A stretch of 64,000 nucleotides of DNA from Tanytarsus gracilentus (lineage: Eukaryota > Arthropoda > Insecta > Diptera > Chironomidae). The DNA is taken from assembly GCA_038502055.1 (NCBI GenBank), contig JAXRKN010000041.1:3019501-3083500 (forward strand). Reading direction: 5' to 3'. The notes beneath the pieces were generated by a model that did not search any database, had not been told where the DNA came from, and worked only from the letters and a program-made list of their open reading frames with translations. Within the stretch, counting starts at the first letter, position 1, and every line of letters begins with the position of its first letter. Of the stretch, positions 34,608 to 46,937 are shown in pieces. The position numbers and the translations under genes are program-made.

Positions 34608-35049
34608 TTATTTGTTGTTTGTTTGATTAGGAGTTTGATGACTGGTCGACGACGATGACGATGGATCTGAAAAATAAAGTTGCATGTAATACAAAATTGA
34701 TAAAAAAAAACGTTTATCAGTTGGAAGTTTTCGTGTGATGTGTGACATTTTATATCTCAGCTATTTATAATTTTTCACACTTTACAAATACACCCCAGAA
34801 AATTTATTACTTTTTTGGCAACTCACCATTTGTCGTAAGGGCACTAAGTTTTAATGGTAAATCGGCGGTTGTCGTCTCTCGTTGATCTTCATCGAGAATG
34901 TCAGGCATGGCATTTCGCCGACCTATCCTGCCGCTGTTATAAAATTCATCCTTAAACTCATCGGAACATGTACCAGTTTGATTAGGTTGGTGTGATTGCG
35001 CTTGTTGTTGTGTTTGCTGTTGCAGCTCTGTAGCTTTATCCTTTTCCAT
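34608..35049 (-). CDS. cAMP-dependent protein kinase inhibitor (PKI)
   Basis: The first coding exon is 35049-34827. Its product has a Gln-rich start, then DEFKDEFYNSGRIGRRNAMPD, which carries the PKI pseudosubstrate GRRNAM, and LPLKLSALTTN, which matches the leucine-rich nuclear export signal of PKI (LxLKLxxL). PKI blocks the PKA catalytic subunit and carries it out of the nucleus. Two C-termini are possible. A GTGAGT donor at 34826 and an acceptor after TTTATTTTTCAG join in phase to exon 34666-34608, giving 93 residues ending in TPNQTNNK. If that intron is retained, the frame stops at 34807 after GELPKK, giving 80 residues. The splice signals are good, so the spliced form is preferred. Upstream exons are probably untranslated: an acceptor sits 20 nt before the ATG. 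Confidence 0.85.
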
Positions 35050-36443
35050 AGCCGATTGTATCCTGATAACTGCACAGATAAAGTTTTATTGAGCCATTAA
35101 GATTGCAATCAATTAATATTTTATATGTTATCTCGCAACGCCAATAAATATTGATAATTGTGTTAATCTATTTTTAATTAATTGCTACTTGTTACTTGCT
35201 GAGTTTTTTAACCAATTAATTGCTTAAGTTAGAGATTATTTAGCGAAAAAAAGGAGTCAAATTGTATCAGTTTCAAGTCAGTGAGTGTGAGTTGGGGTGT
35301 GGGGATGAAGAGAATATTATAAACGCATGAGTTGGTACCTTGTGATTTCTTGAGCCTCGTAGGCAGACTTTTCTTAACGATTGAGCCATTTTTAAATTTA
35401 ATTTTCATGCTTGAGATAATTAAATAAGAGAGAGTGATATCACTAAACACGACAAGGGAATACCCCGAGTGGAAAAATAAGAAAAAAAAGAAACAAATTT
35501 TAATAAAATTTAATGATTTTTTTAGCGAGCATCGAGGGATTTGACGTTGATTAAAATATTTTCCATACACGCCTAAATTCATTCTCCCATAACGGAACTT
35601 TTGCAAAATTACTGCATGAAAACTTACCATTAAAATTTTTCACTTGAGAGCCTCTTGTGCGTAATAAGTTGTTCTGTACGATGATGATGATGAGATAGAG
35701 AAAAATTAATTTTATTTTGCACTGTAAAGCGTGTGTGCCGAATTTATAATGAAAGTTGAATGAAAGTCCATTTATAGTTGATGAATATGAAGATAATGAC
35801 TCTCAAGGACATTTCTACATTCACATTCATGTAATGATTTTTGGTTCATTTAAAAACTATTTTTCTTCCAAAAAATTTCACTCAAACTTTCTTTACACTT
35901 TTTTCCCGATCAAAAGATCCACTCACATTCACTCCATCCGCTCGATCATTTTCTTATCTGATTTATTCACACGTCAGAACGATTTAAATCGCCTTATTTT
36001 AGAATAAATCTTGATTGAAAATTTTTTGTTTTTCTTCTTTCTTCGATTGCACTCGAAAAATCTCATCACATTTCGCATCATCGAGAGGTATATGTTGATA
36101 ATGTCGAACAAATATCTCGAGCATTAGCCGCTAAAATTTGAAATTTCAATTTTTAATTGGAATTGTCATAAAATCCTATTGAAACAAATAAAATCACTTT
36201 AATCCATGGATTTTAAGGTTATTTAAAAGGTAAAAAGTACAGTATATAAAAGTTTTCATTCATAACTACCTAATACATAGTTTTGGACTATTTACTTTGC
36301 ACCCGTATATAACACAGAGACGCAGAAACGTTCATAATCCAAAAGTTGGTGTTTTTCCGTGAGTGAAGTCGCAGTAGAAAATATCTAAAAATCATTATTA
36401 GTCAAAATTCAGAGTGATAAACATCAAATAAACACCGCAAACG
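35050..36443. promoter_or_regulatory. Divergent upstream region of PKI and hyd
   Basis: It holds likely untranslated 5' exon sequence of PKI (a GT donor near 35337 follows an exon-like stretch) and, nearer hyd, a TATA-like element TATATAAA at 36243-36250, about 200 bp before the hyd start codon. No coding sequence is supported here. Confidence 0.4.
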
Positions 36444-39400
36444 ATGTCTTCGTTGCATTTTGTCGTCTCAATTGGTGGAGGTGATCAATTAAATGACAAG
36501 TGAGTGTCGTAATTTGAGGAAATATGCGAGGAATTAAAAATGGCCAGTCGTTAGCACGAAAAAATTTCCGAGTTCATTAGACACTGATATTATAATGAGG
36601 CTTTAACACTGTTGTGACGAAGTTAATGCACTCGTGGACTTAATAATTTCTGATTTGAGTTATTACTGATAAAGAATCACCTCAAAAGGTGATTCTATTA
36701 TTGAGGACTTAATCGACCTTTGGATCCTCTTCTAATCTCTTTCGGTTCTTTATTTCTCATCATACAAACTTATTTTTGATAATTAAACCAAATTTATTAT
36801 GAAATTTACAATTTTAATCCCTTTTTCACGGGATTTTCACCTTACCAACATGTGCTCCGACATCCATCTTTAATTTTTTTCCGCACTCTTATTCTTACAA
36901 CAACGATATTCATCATCACCCTTTCCTCTTACTTCTTTTAGAATACGCGAAGTCGCGGATAGAATTAATAAGCATGGCACACAAACAATATCGGCTTTGC
37001 ACTCTCTTAAGGTTCCCGTGAAGCAAGTCGTTGTTGGAAATTCTTATCTCGGTGTATTGCTGACAGACGGAAGAGCTTTTCGTGTTGCCTATTCGGTCAT
37101 AGCTGAAAGACTTGACCTGACAAAATCGGACTCAACAAATAAGAAGTAAGTGACATGAATTGAGAACGATTTCAGTGAAATAATTAATAATTATAGTTTA
37201 TTTGTTATTAGCAATAGTTCGAGTGGAACTAACAATAATGGAAGTTCCGGAAATAATTCTTCAACTTCAAAAACTGCACAAGCATCGACACGACAATTGG
37301 CCCGATCGTCGAGAGCTAGAATTATGCGAACAAATGGAAGTTCAGTTAGGGGTCAAACTTCGAGGAGCACCGGAGTAATTATTGGCGGAACTACCACCGG
37401 ACGATCACTTGTACCGGCCACATTTGTTCCCGAAGAATTAATTTCACAAGCACAAGTTGTTTTACAAGGAAAAAGTCGCAACCTAATAATTCGAGAACTT
37501 CAAAGGACAAATCTCGATGTTAATCTAGCCGTTAATAATCTTTTATCGCGAGATGACGAGGAGGGCGAAGAAAATGAAGAAGGAAGTGACAATTATGTGC
37601 CTGAAGATTTAATCTCGCTCCTTGATAGTGGAATTCATCCCGATCCAAGTCTCTTACTCGACAACGACGCCATGTTTTCGGAAGATATGAGAACATTTAG
37701 AAATCTCATGTTGAGCAGTCGTGATCGCATGCAAAGTTCATCGTCTCAATCGACAACAAATCCAAGTGAAGGAGGGAGCTTACGAACAGGTGGAAGTAGT
37801 ACAGTTAGCGCAGTTGTATCGGGAACGAATGCAGCTGGCACAAGTACTAGTTTGTCATTCGGAAGAATTAGAGATCGAACATACTTTGGACCAAGACGAT
37901 GGTTCCAATCGACACGCGAAGAAGTTCAATGGGAAAAAGAGCAAGATAGTCGCAGCAAATTGGATTCAACATCTGGATTTCCACTTTGGATCTCTGATGA
38001 TTTAGAGTTTTGGCCAGAAAAAGATGGCGTGAGATTTAATCAAATTGCCTCACTTCATTCTGAATTCATTGCTGTCTCAACTAAAGGAGAATTGCATCAA
38101 TGGCGATGGATGGATCGTGAGCCTTACAAGAACTCTGAGTTCCCAAATATTCACCATCCAAAAGTTCAATCGCTCAGTTTAGTTTACGAGAAAATTGTTC
38201 ACATCTCAGCTACAACTATTCGTTGTTCAGTTGTGACTGAAAGTGGTAAAATTGCAACATGGATGGATGAATTGCTTGGATATGCCGGTAATAAGCTAGA
38301 GCATCCGGCCACAAGCTATCCAGAATTTAATCTCGACAAAATTATCTCTCTTCACACGTGCTCACTATATACGATTGCAAGAACTGAAAGTGGTGAGCTC
38401 TTTTGGTGGGGTGTGCTTCCATTTAGTCAACGTAAAAAGATGTGGGAAAAATATAAGGCAAAGTCTAAGAAGCCACAAAAGAAAGACAAAGAGAAGGATC
38501 CAACTTTAAATGAGATCATTATCGGTGCTCAAGTGTGTATGAAAAATATACCAATGTATCAACCTGGAGCGATTGGATTTTGTATTTCAAATGGAGTTCC
38601 CAAAGTTGGTCAACTTTTAAATGCTGCATGGGATTTAATGAATATTTGTCGCTTTAAAATTTTGACAATGCCCATGTCAAATCCTCAAAATAATTCATCT
38701 TCAATAATTGACAAAGAATCGCTTGCAAAAATATCCAATACAAACTCAAATTCATGTTCGAGTGGTTCTTCAGGTGGCAATAATAAAGAGACGGCTGATA
38801 GAATTGACATGCCACCACCGCCGTCGCCTGCAAGCTCAACATGCAGCGACACATCAACGAGCGTTAAACGCAAACGATTAGCACAAAAGGAAGATGCTGA
38901 TAAAAAGGACGAAGAATTATGGAATCTCAAGGATGTTGTTTTTGTGGAGGATTTAAGATCAATTCCAACTGGAAAAGTGCTCAAAGTTGACGGTCAATAT
39001 GTGGCGGTTAGATTTCAAAACACTGTTAAAAAAGAATTCGATGAGTCTTCGATTGATGCGTGGAACGAATGCAGATTATTGCGCAAAGATGAACTTCAAT
39101 TGATAAAATCAACAGCAAACTCAAGAGTTCCCGACTGCATTCAAAAGATTCCTCGAAGAGTGGTTTTAAATCAACCATCGAATGAAAATTCACAATTGCT
39201 CGCATTAACAATTGACTCGAAAGGAATTCATACAGTTATGAAGACAAATCTAAAACTTCATTACTCACTCTTCAATCTCAGTAACGGACGATTGGAAAAA
39301 TCATGTAACTTCCCCACTGACATGAATTCATTTTTGGGAAAATCTTCTCAAAATATTTCACTTCAATGTGCTGGCGATCAACAAGAAACTATTCTCATTC

Positions 39401-42400
39401 TTCGTGATGGTAACAAGACAATTTATCCTCTCGCTCGAGACAATGTTGATGCGATTAGAGATCCCGTATGGATGGATTTGCCACCACTCAGCTGCATCGC
39501 TGCGACACCTGTGACAATACACTCGTCAGCATCAAACACAAAAACTCAAGTGACACTTTTAGTGCTCGCAACTGAACAGCAACAACTTATGCCTAAAATT
39601 ATGCGATGTGACGTTGATGCTGTAAAATATTACCTAAATCAATTGAATAATGAGCTTAAAACTCAAGTTCAATCGGTGGTTCAAGAATTTACTGATGGAA
39701 ATCGAAATATTCTCCATGCTTGCGTGTCTCAATGTTCACCGGCATCTAATAAAGATTCTGAACAAGAATTACCAGCCGCCAATGCAAGTGGACTCGATAT
39801 TGCAACATCAATGATAACTTCGAGATCTTCAAATATTAGAGATTTAATGAGAAGGTCTTCATCGACATCCGCATTGGCAGGAAGTGAAGTTCATCACTTG
39901 TCAGCATCGGGTGTATCAGTCACCTCAGCCGATGATAATTCAGTTAATTTATCTTATTGGGCAACGAGTGAATATGACGGTGGAAATTCAGGCGATGAAG
40001 ATAGTTTAAGTGGAAGCATTCACATCCCTAAGCCTCCTACTCAAACTCATCCAAGTGAAGTTTATATATCAGATCCAACCGAAAGAAGACTTAATGCATT
40101 GCTTAGCGTTCAACTAATTTGTGAAAATGCCGCCTTCCAACCGTACCTCCGTCAACTTTTGAGCGCTAAAGACGCTACTGGTCAAACGCCATTTATGCTT
40201 GCTGTATCAAGTCGCGCTTATCAAGCTGGAATAGTTTTATTTGAAACAATTATGAAAATTGCTAATGGAGATGCACAAGCTCGTGATTCAATGGTCTTTC
40301 CAAATGGATCGACACCCGATCAATCGCCTCTGCATGTGCTTTGCTGTAATGATACGTGCTCATTTACATGGACTGGAGCTGATCACATTAATCAAGATAT
40401 TTTTGAGTGTCAAACTTGTGGCTTAAGTGGATCATTGTGTTGCTGTACTGAATGTGCTAAAGTTTGCCACAAAGGACACGATTGTAAGCTTAAACAAACA
40501 ACCCCTACTGCCTATTGCGATTGCTGGCAAAAATGTAAGTGTAAAGCCTTAATTGCCGGCAATCAAACGAAGAGAACTGAACTACTCGAGAAACTCATTA
40601 AAGACACAGATCTCGTGATGCGATTCAATTCACGTGGTGAATCAATTTTACTCTTTTTAATTCAAACTGTCGGACGTCAATCGATAGAACAACGACAATA
40701 TCGCTCGACACGTGTTAATCAACAGGGTCGCTCTGGAAGTTATTTAAATCGCAAAACACCATCAATTGATGCGGATGGTGAAATGCCGGAGCACGATTTA
40801 GAACCACCGAGATTTGCACGCAAAGCTCTCGAAAGATTACTCGGCGATTGGAATGCAGTGCGAAGCATGATTCAGACAGGTGTTGAAAGTGAAATTAATC
40901 TCAACACAATTTCATCGCAAATCTTTTACGAGGACAATGACAGCAAGAGTCTTTATATTAATTCTCAAAGTGGAACAATAATGTTGGATAAATTTACTCA
41001 TATTTTATTTTTCCGCTGTAATAATGAGCCATTGGATGCTCTTTTATCGACACTGATTAAGGAGTTGCAAAATGACACAATAACTGGAAGAGTTGAGGAG
41101 GCACAAAAAGTTGCGAGAAGATTTGTTCGATCAGTTGCAAGAGTTTTTGTTATATTTAGCATTGAAAAATCAAATAATCCTGACAAGCAGAGAAATTCAA
41201 CTATGCAAGCTCGTCTTATGCTCGCATACAGAAGAGTTTTTACATCTCTATTAAAATTCGCTATCGAAGAATTAGTTGAAATAGCAGACGCAATAATCGC
41301 ACCTGTTAGACTTGGAGTTGTGAGACCAACAGCACCATTCCAACTCACCTCAACAGGCACAAACATGGAAGTAGATGATCTCTTTTCAGTTGAGCCATTA
41401 GCACCGACTTCAAGACAAAGCACACTTGTTGATGTAGTTGCATCACGAATCGATGAGGTTTCTGATAATGCATTTTTGTCAAGAATCTCGTCAGCACTCA
41501 GAAATGAATTAGATGATGCAAATGATCCCGATGCAATGGTGCAAGATGATGGTGACATTTCTGAACAAGATGAAGCACAGTCAGTTATTCATTCGAGACA
41601 AAATATGAGCAACAATAATAATAATAATGTCGTTGATGATGCTGCCGATGATCAAATTGGACAGGGCGATGGGCAGGAGGCTGAGAGCGATAATGAATTT
41701 AATTTCCATGAGGCAGAAACTGAGAGTGACTCGGACGATAATCAGAGCACACAAGATGCTGGAAGAAGTGTACAAACGGGTGCAACTGCCGGATCTGATA
41801 CAGGTAGGGTGAAAATCAATCACGAACTTTTGTTAGGAACGATGAAATTTTCTGCACATTGTTATAGGTTTATCTAATTTCGTTCTTATCAATGAAGATG
41901 ACACAGGTGACTCAAGTCAACAGGATGATGATGGTTCCGAGGATGGCGATAGTGATGAGCAATCGACAGAAGAATTTGCATTGGATGATCAACTTGAAAG
42001 AAGAACAACGTCGACAGGACTTCCGAGAAACAATGCTCCACCGCATTCACTTCATTGGGCGATTAGAAATCGAGAAACAACTCGAACTACAAGTCTTCAT
42101 CGTCTAGCTGGTGCATCTAATCTTGTGTTTATTGATCCAAGTGCAATTAGACGTTCAGCCTCGGCAAATGCTGTTGCAGCTGAGTCACCCACTATGGCGA
42201 CCACATCAAGCTCACTTGCAAGAGCCTTTGGAATTGTTTTAAGACAAATTAGTGAACTCGTCGGAATGTTGGCATGGAAATTTAGCTGTCCACCATCATC
42301 GAGCTATCAAACATGCGATCTCTCCTATCAGGAAGCTGTTCAACTTCAGGTAATTTTATATTTCAAGTAAATTTACATAATAAATAATCATTATGTTATT

Positions 42401-45400
42401 TTTAGATGTATGTTGAGCGACGATTAAAACCCACATGGGATTGGATATTGACCGTTATGGATTCGACAGAAGCTCAGTTGAGATTTGGAGCTTCATTAAC
42501 TGATTCAACTGACTCAGCACATCCATTACATCCTCACAATACTGCATCTACCAGCACAGCCACCACAAGTGAGTATAAAATTTACTAACTCAACCACTTG
42601 GTTTTTAATTTATTTATTTTTTCTTTTTATATTCACACAAAATTCCCAAAATCACTCTCAAAATTTTGCACGAAAAAAAAAATTGTTTTGCATTCAAAAT
42701 TGATAATCGATTAGATACCGGACCGCCACTACAAAGATCAAATCGTACAGTCACAATTCAAATGCTTACGCCAAGTTTAAACTCCTCCTCTCTCACTAGT
42801 GGCAGTCGTGTACGTGATCGAAATGGTATGTTAATTTGTATGTGAAAACTGAGCTTTTTGACAATCACATTTTATTATTTTTAATTATAAATTCTCACTA
42901 ACACTAATTAGTAAATTTACTAAGGAAATTCAATTAGTTATATTTGCTATCCTCGTAGAATTTAAATTATTAAAAAATTTACATAAAATATACAATAATT
43001 TAAAATTTTCTTTCACAGCAGCCGGCACAACTGACAGCACGACGAGCCGTCGAGACTTTTTGACATATTGTCTATCGTTGATGCGCGCTCATAACTCTGA
43101 GCATCGCGACTCACTTCCAGTGCTAGATGTTACAGCATTACGTCACGTGGCATTCGTCCTTGATGCAATCGTATTTTACATGCGCTCATCAAATGAAACC
43201 GACTGTGACCGTAACGATTCAAATGCTTGGGACGATCAAGATGATAATGAAAATGATGATGTTGACGATGAATTTACATCCTCGATTGTTATGGAGACTG
43301 AATCGATTGACGATAATGATATGGTAAAGCCATCGCTTGGAAAGAGACACAGCTTCTTCCAGAGATCAGAATCGACACTATGTTTGGGATGTCCAGCACC
43401 CGATCCTTTCCATACACCAATGGCTGAGGCACTTCCATTAGCTGAACAGCCACAATTGTTGCAACCAAATGCAAGACGTGAGGAATTATTTGGAATGCCA
43501 AAACAAGCCATCACAGTTCCAGCTGTCACTGAACCACCAACAGCTTCAACAACATTGGAACTTCCTCCAATTAAATTGGGTTTATCTGCACAATCTAAAG
43601 ACTTGCTACAAAATAACGCTTCAAATAGCACAGTTGTTATTTCGGTTACGCCTTCAACGGCTGAAATTCAACCAGAAATAAGCGAAGAAATCAAACGTAA
43701 AGAAGTTCTTAAGAGACCACACTCACCTCAACCAGGCACATCTAAAATTTTCGTGGAAAACTACGACACTGATGACAGTGGAGACGATGAACCACAAGAT
43801 CTCTCACAACAAACAATGGCAGGTGTAAAAATGGATATTGATGACACTTCTTCGTCGAGTCAGAAAATGGAAAAACACCTGTATGATGATTCGGACGATA
43901 GTGAATCAGATTCAACTTTAATGAGATCTCCAGCTGCCAAAAAACATCGTCCATTAGATCCCGAAGAAAGCGTTCATCTTACGGCAACTGCTGAGGGATT
44001 TTCAATTATTCCATCAAGAGAGTCCAAAACTGAGGATGACATGGATGCATCAGTTAGGCCACCTATTATTGTCGTGACTCGACGAACGGTGGCCGATGCA
44101 ATTGAAACTGCAACAGCAAATGTACTTTCAAAGAACAAGAAAACAACTCTAAGCGAATGTGGAGCACCAGAAACGCCCATAAACTTTTTGCCAAACAACT
44201 TTGTTTATGAAGGAAAAGGCGAGCATGGCGAGGGAGGAAGTAAATCTAGCGTAATTGTTAGAGTTGGACAGTCAACAGTGAGTTAAAATTTAAAATTAAA
44301 CTGTCAGAGAGATAAAACTATTAAGTTAAAAATTACGAATCTAATTTAAATTCGGTTCGAATCCTAACTTAAGAATTTATTAAGGACATTCAAGATACGA
44401 ATTTAGTGTTAAAATTTGCTACATTAAATTCCACTAAAATGTCCAAAATTAAAAATCTCTCTGATGATTGCAATTGATGAAGCTTTTCCTTGTAAACAGA
44501 TACGGAGATAACAAAAATATATTTTTTAACTAGGCACAATTAGAGCAGTCAATGGACACAATGGATGAAAACCAAGAGGTGTCAGCAAATGTCACAATCG
44601 AGACTACAAACGCTCCTCAACCCACTCAACAGCTTGTTCAAGAGCTGCCACCAAGAGGCGTTTATTTTAGATCAAATATCACGTCTGATTTGTTACTTGG
44701 AAGGTGGAGATTGTCACTGATTCTCTTTGGTAGAGTTTTTCAAGAGGACGTTGGCATGGAACCGGGTAGCATAATCTCTGAACTCGGTGGATTTCCAGTT
44801 AAAGAAGCTAAATTTAGAAGACACATGGAGAAATTAAGAAACGGCCAACAACGTGACTTGACACTCTCGAAAATCGATCGTGCTCGAAATTGTTTGATTC
44901 CGCAAACATTTAAAGAACTAAATACACAATATAACAACAACAATAGACGAATAACGCCACCATTAGCTTTCAATCGTGTGAAAGTGACATTTAAAGATGA
45001 GCCGGGTAAATTATCAGCTTTTTACCATTTTGATGAAATAATTAATAATTTTTTTAAACAGGTGAAGGAAGTGGCGTTGCAAGAAGTTTTTACACATTAA
45101 TTGCTGAAGCTCTTTTGTCACGCGAGAATCTTCCGAATCTCGAGAGTGCTCAAGTGGGTTCGAATAAATATAACGTTCCATTCAGTACAATGATACGACA
45201 GCGAAATTCATCGGGCGGTAGCCAATCATCGCCATCAGTCACAATAGCGAGTAATTTAACATCAAACATTCAATCGCGTGATCTCTCCGAGCCTCTGAGG
45301 CGTCTAACGTCAAAAAGAACCTTATGGCGCAATCGAGATAATCGAAAAGTTCTCTTGAACTTTGACGCACGAGCATATCGACCGCCAAGTGAGGGCGGAA

Positions 45401-46937
45401 ACAATGAGCACTTGAGTAACCATCAGCAGCAGCTGGGTGAGCGTATTTACAATAAGGTCTATGCAATTCATCCATCGCATGCTGGAAAAATTACGGGAAT
45501 GCTTCTGGATTTGCCGCCAACTCAGTGGATAATGTTGGTCTCTTCAGACGAGACCTTGAGGCAGCGAGCTAATGAAGCCATTGCATTGATAACATTCCGC
45601 CATCGAATGGATCGTGAAACAAATGCGAGCGGCGCAGCTAATAATGCTCCACCCTTGCCAACTGTTTCACTCAACATTACAAGTTCAGCAACGTTAAATA
45701 TTATCAGTACTGAACCTCCTCAAGAGCCAAGTTCTCAACAACCTCAAGGATCATCGTCATCATCTCAACCAGGCTCGAGTAAAAAATTAAATCCAATTGT
45801 AGTACTATCTGATTGTCAAATCGATGACAATGCGCCGCTCTTTTATCAACCTGGAAAGCCGAATTTCTATAGCCCAAGGCAAGGCTATCCATCGTTTGAG
45901 CGAATTAATGCATTTAGAAATGTTGGAAGGTAAGCATAAATTTCTCATCACATTCAATAAATATCTCAATCATCTTTTTTTCTGTCTCATCACAAACAAA
46001 ATTAAATAGATTAATTGGATTGTGTTTGCTACAAAATGAATTATTGCCAATCTTCCTTCAACGTCACGTTTTGAAGTACATTCTCGGACGCCAAATTCGA
46101 TTCCATGATTTGGCATTTTTCGATCCGATTGTTTATGAATCATTGCGACAATTGGTGAAAGATTCACAGAGTAAAAATGGAGCACAATTGCTGCAATCGC
46201 TCGAGCTCAATTTTGTGTGAGTATATTTTTACATTTTTCGATGGGAATTTCTTCTTATTCTCGAACTTATTTTTCCTTACATATAGCATTGACTTGGGAC
46301 CGGAGGAGGGAGGTGGTTCCGTTGAATTGGTAAACAATGGTCGTGACATTATTGTTAACGAGCAAAATGTGTACGATTATGTTCGCAAATATGCTGAATA
46401 TCGAATGATAAAGACTCAAGAGAAGGCACTAGAGGCACTCCGATCTGGCGTGTTTGATGTCCTCCCTGAAACGGCTCTTGACTCATTGACTGCTGAAGAT
46501 TTGCGACTTCTCCTCAACGGTGTTGGTGATATTAATGTATCGGTGTTATCTAATTATACTTCATTCAACGACGAATCTAACGAGAGTGCGGAAAAGTTGC
46601 AGAGATTTAAGCGATGGTTGTGGCAAATTGTCGAAAGAATGACAAACTTGGAGCGTCAGGATTTGGTGAGATTTTTAACTATTTTGTTTAATTAAATATT
46701 TCATTTTACATTTTTTTAATATAGATTTATTTCTGGACTGGATCGCCAGCTCTGCCTGCATCTGAAGAGGGTTTTCAACCAATGCCGACCGTTACAATTC
46801 GTCCAGCCGACGACGCTCATTTGCCAACAGCCAATACATGCATTTCTCGTCTCTACATACCCCTCTATTCAAGTAAAGCCATTCTGCGCCACAAATTGTT
46901 AATGGCAATCAAAACTAAGAACTTTGGATTCGTCTAA
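36444..46937 (+). CDS. hyd: HECT E3 ubiquitin ligase, hyperplastic discs / UBR5
   Basis: Twelve exons: 36444-36499, 36942-37145, 37212-41803, 41868-42349, 42406-42568, 42715-42825, 43019-44277, 44534-45005, 45062-45929, 46010-46216, 46287-46665 and 46725-46937. They give 3001 residues, slightly longer than fly Hyd or human UBR5. In order: N-terminal MSSLHFVV, a UBA domain (about 158-205, VPEELISQAQVVLQGKSRN), a beta-propeller-like region with WWGVLPFSQRKKM, the UBR zinc box (about 1130-1200, CCCTECAKVCHKGHDC), acidic low-complexity regions, an MLLE/PABC domain (about 2568-2640, ITGMLLDLP) and the HECT domain with catalytic Cys2970 in NTCISRLY, 31 residues from the end as in UBR5. It ubiquitinates N-degron and other substrates and restrains imaginal disc growth. 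Exon 3 is unusually large at 4592 bp. The acceptor of exon 4 is the upstream of two in-frame AGs, chosen because FVLINEDD aligns with UBR5. A polyadenylation signal is at 47127-47132. Confidence 0.97.

Noticed and set aside
41868..41910. Alternative hyd exon 4 acceptor at GATGACACAG
   Set aside because: It is also in frame, but the upstream acceptor retains FVLINEDD, which aligns with UBR5, so it was preferred.
44354..44367. tRNA gene at GGTTCGAATCC
   Set aside because: No box A, acceptor stem or anticodon arm can be built around it here or at the two dys intron copies.
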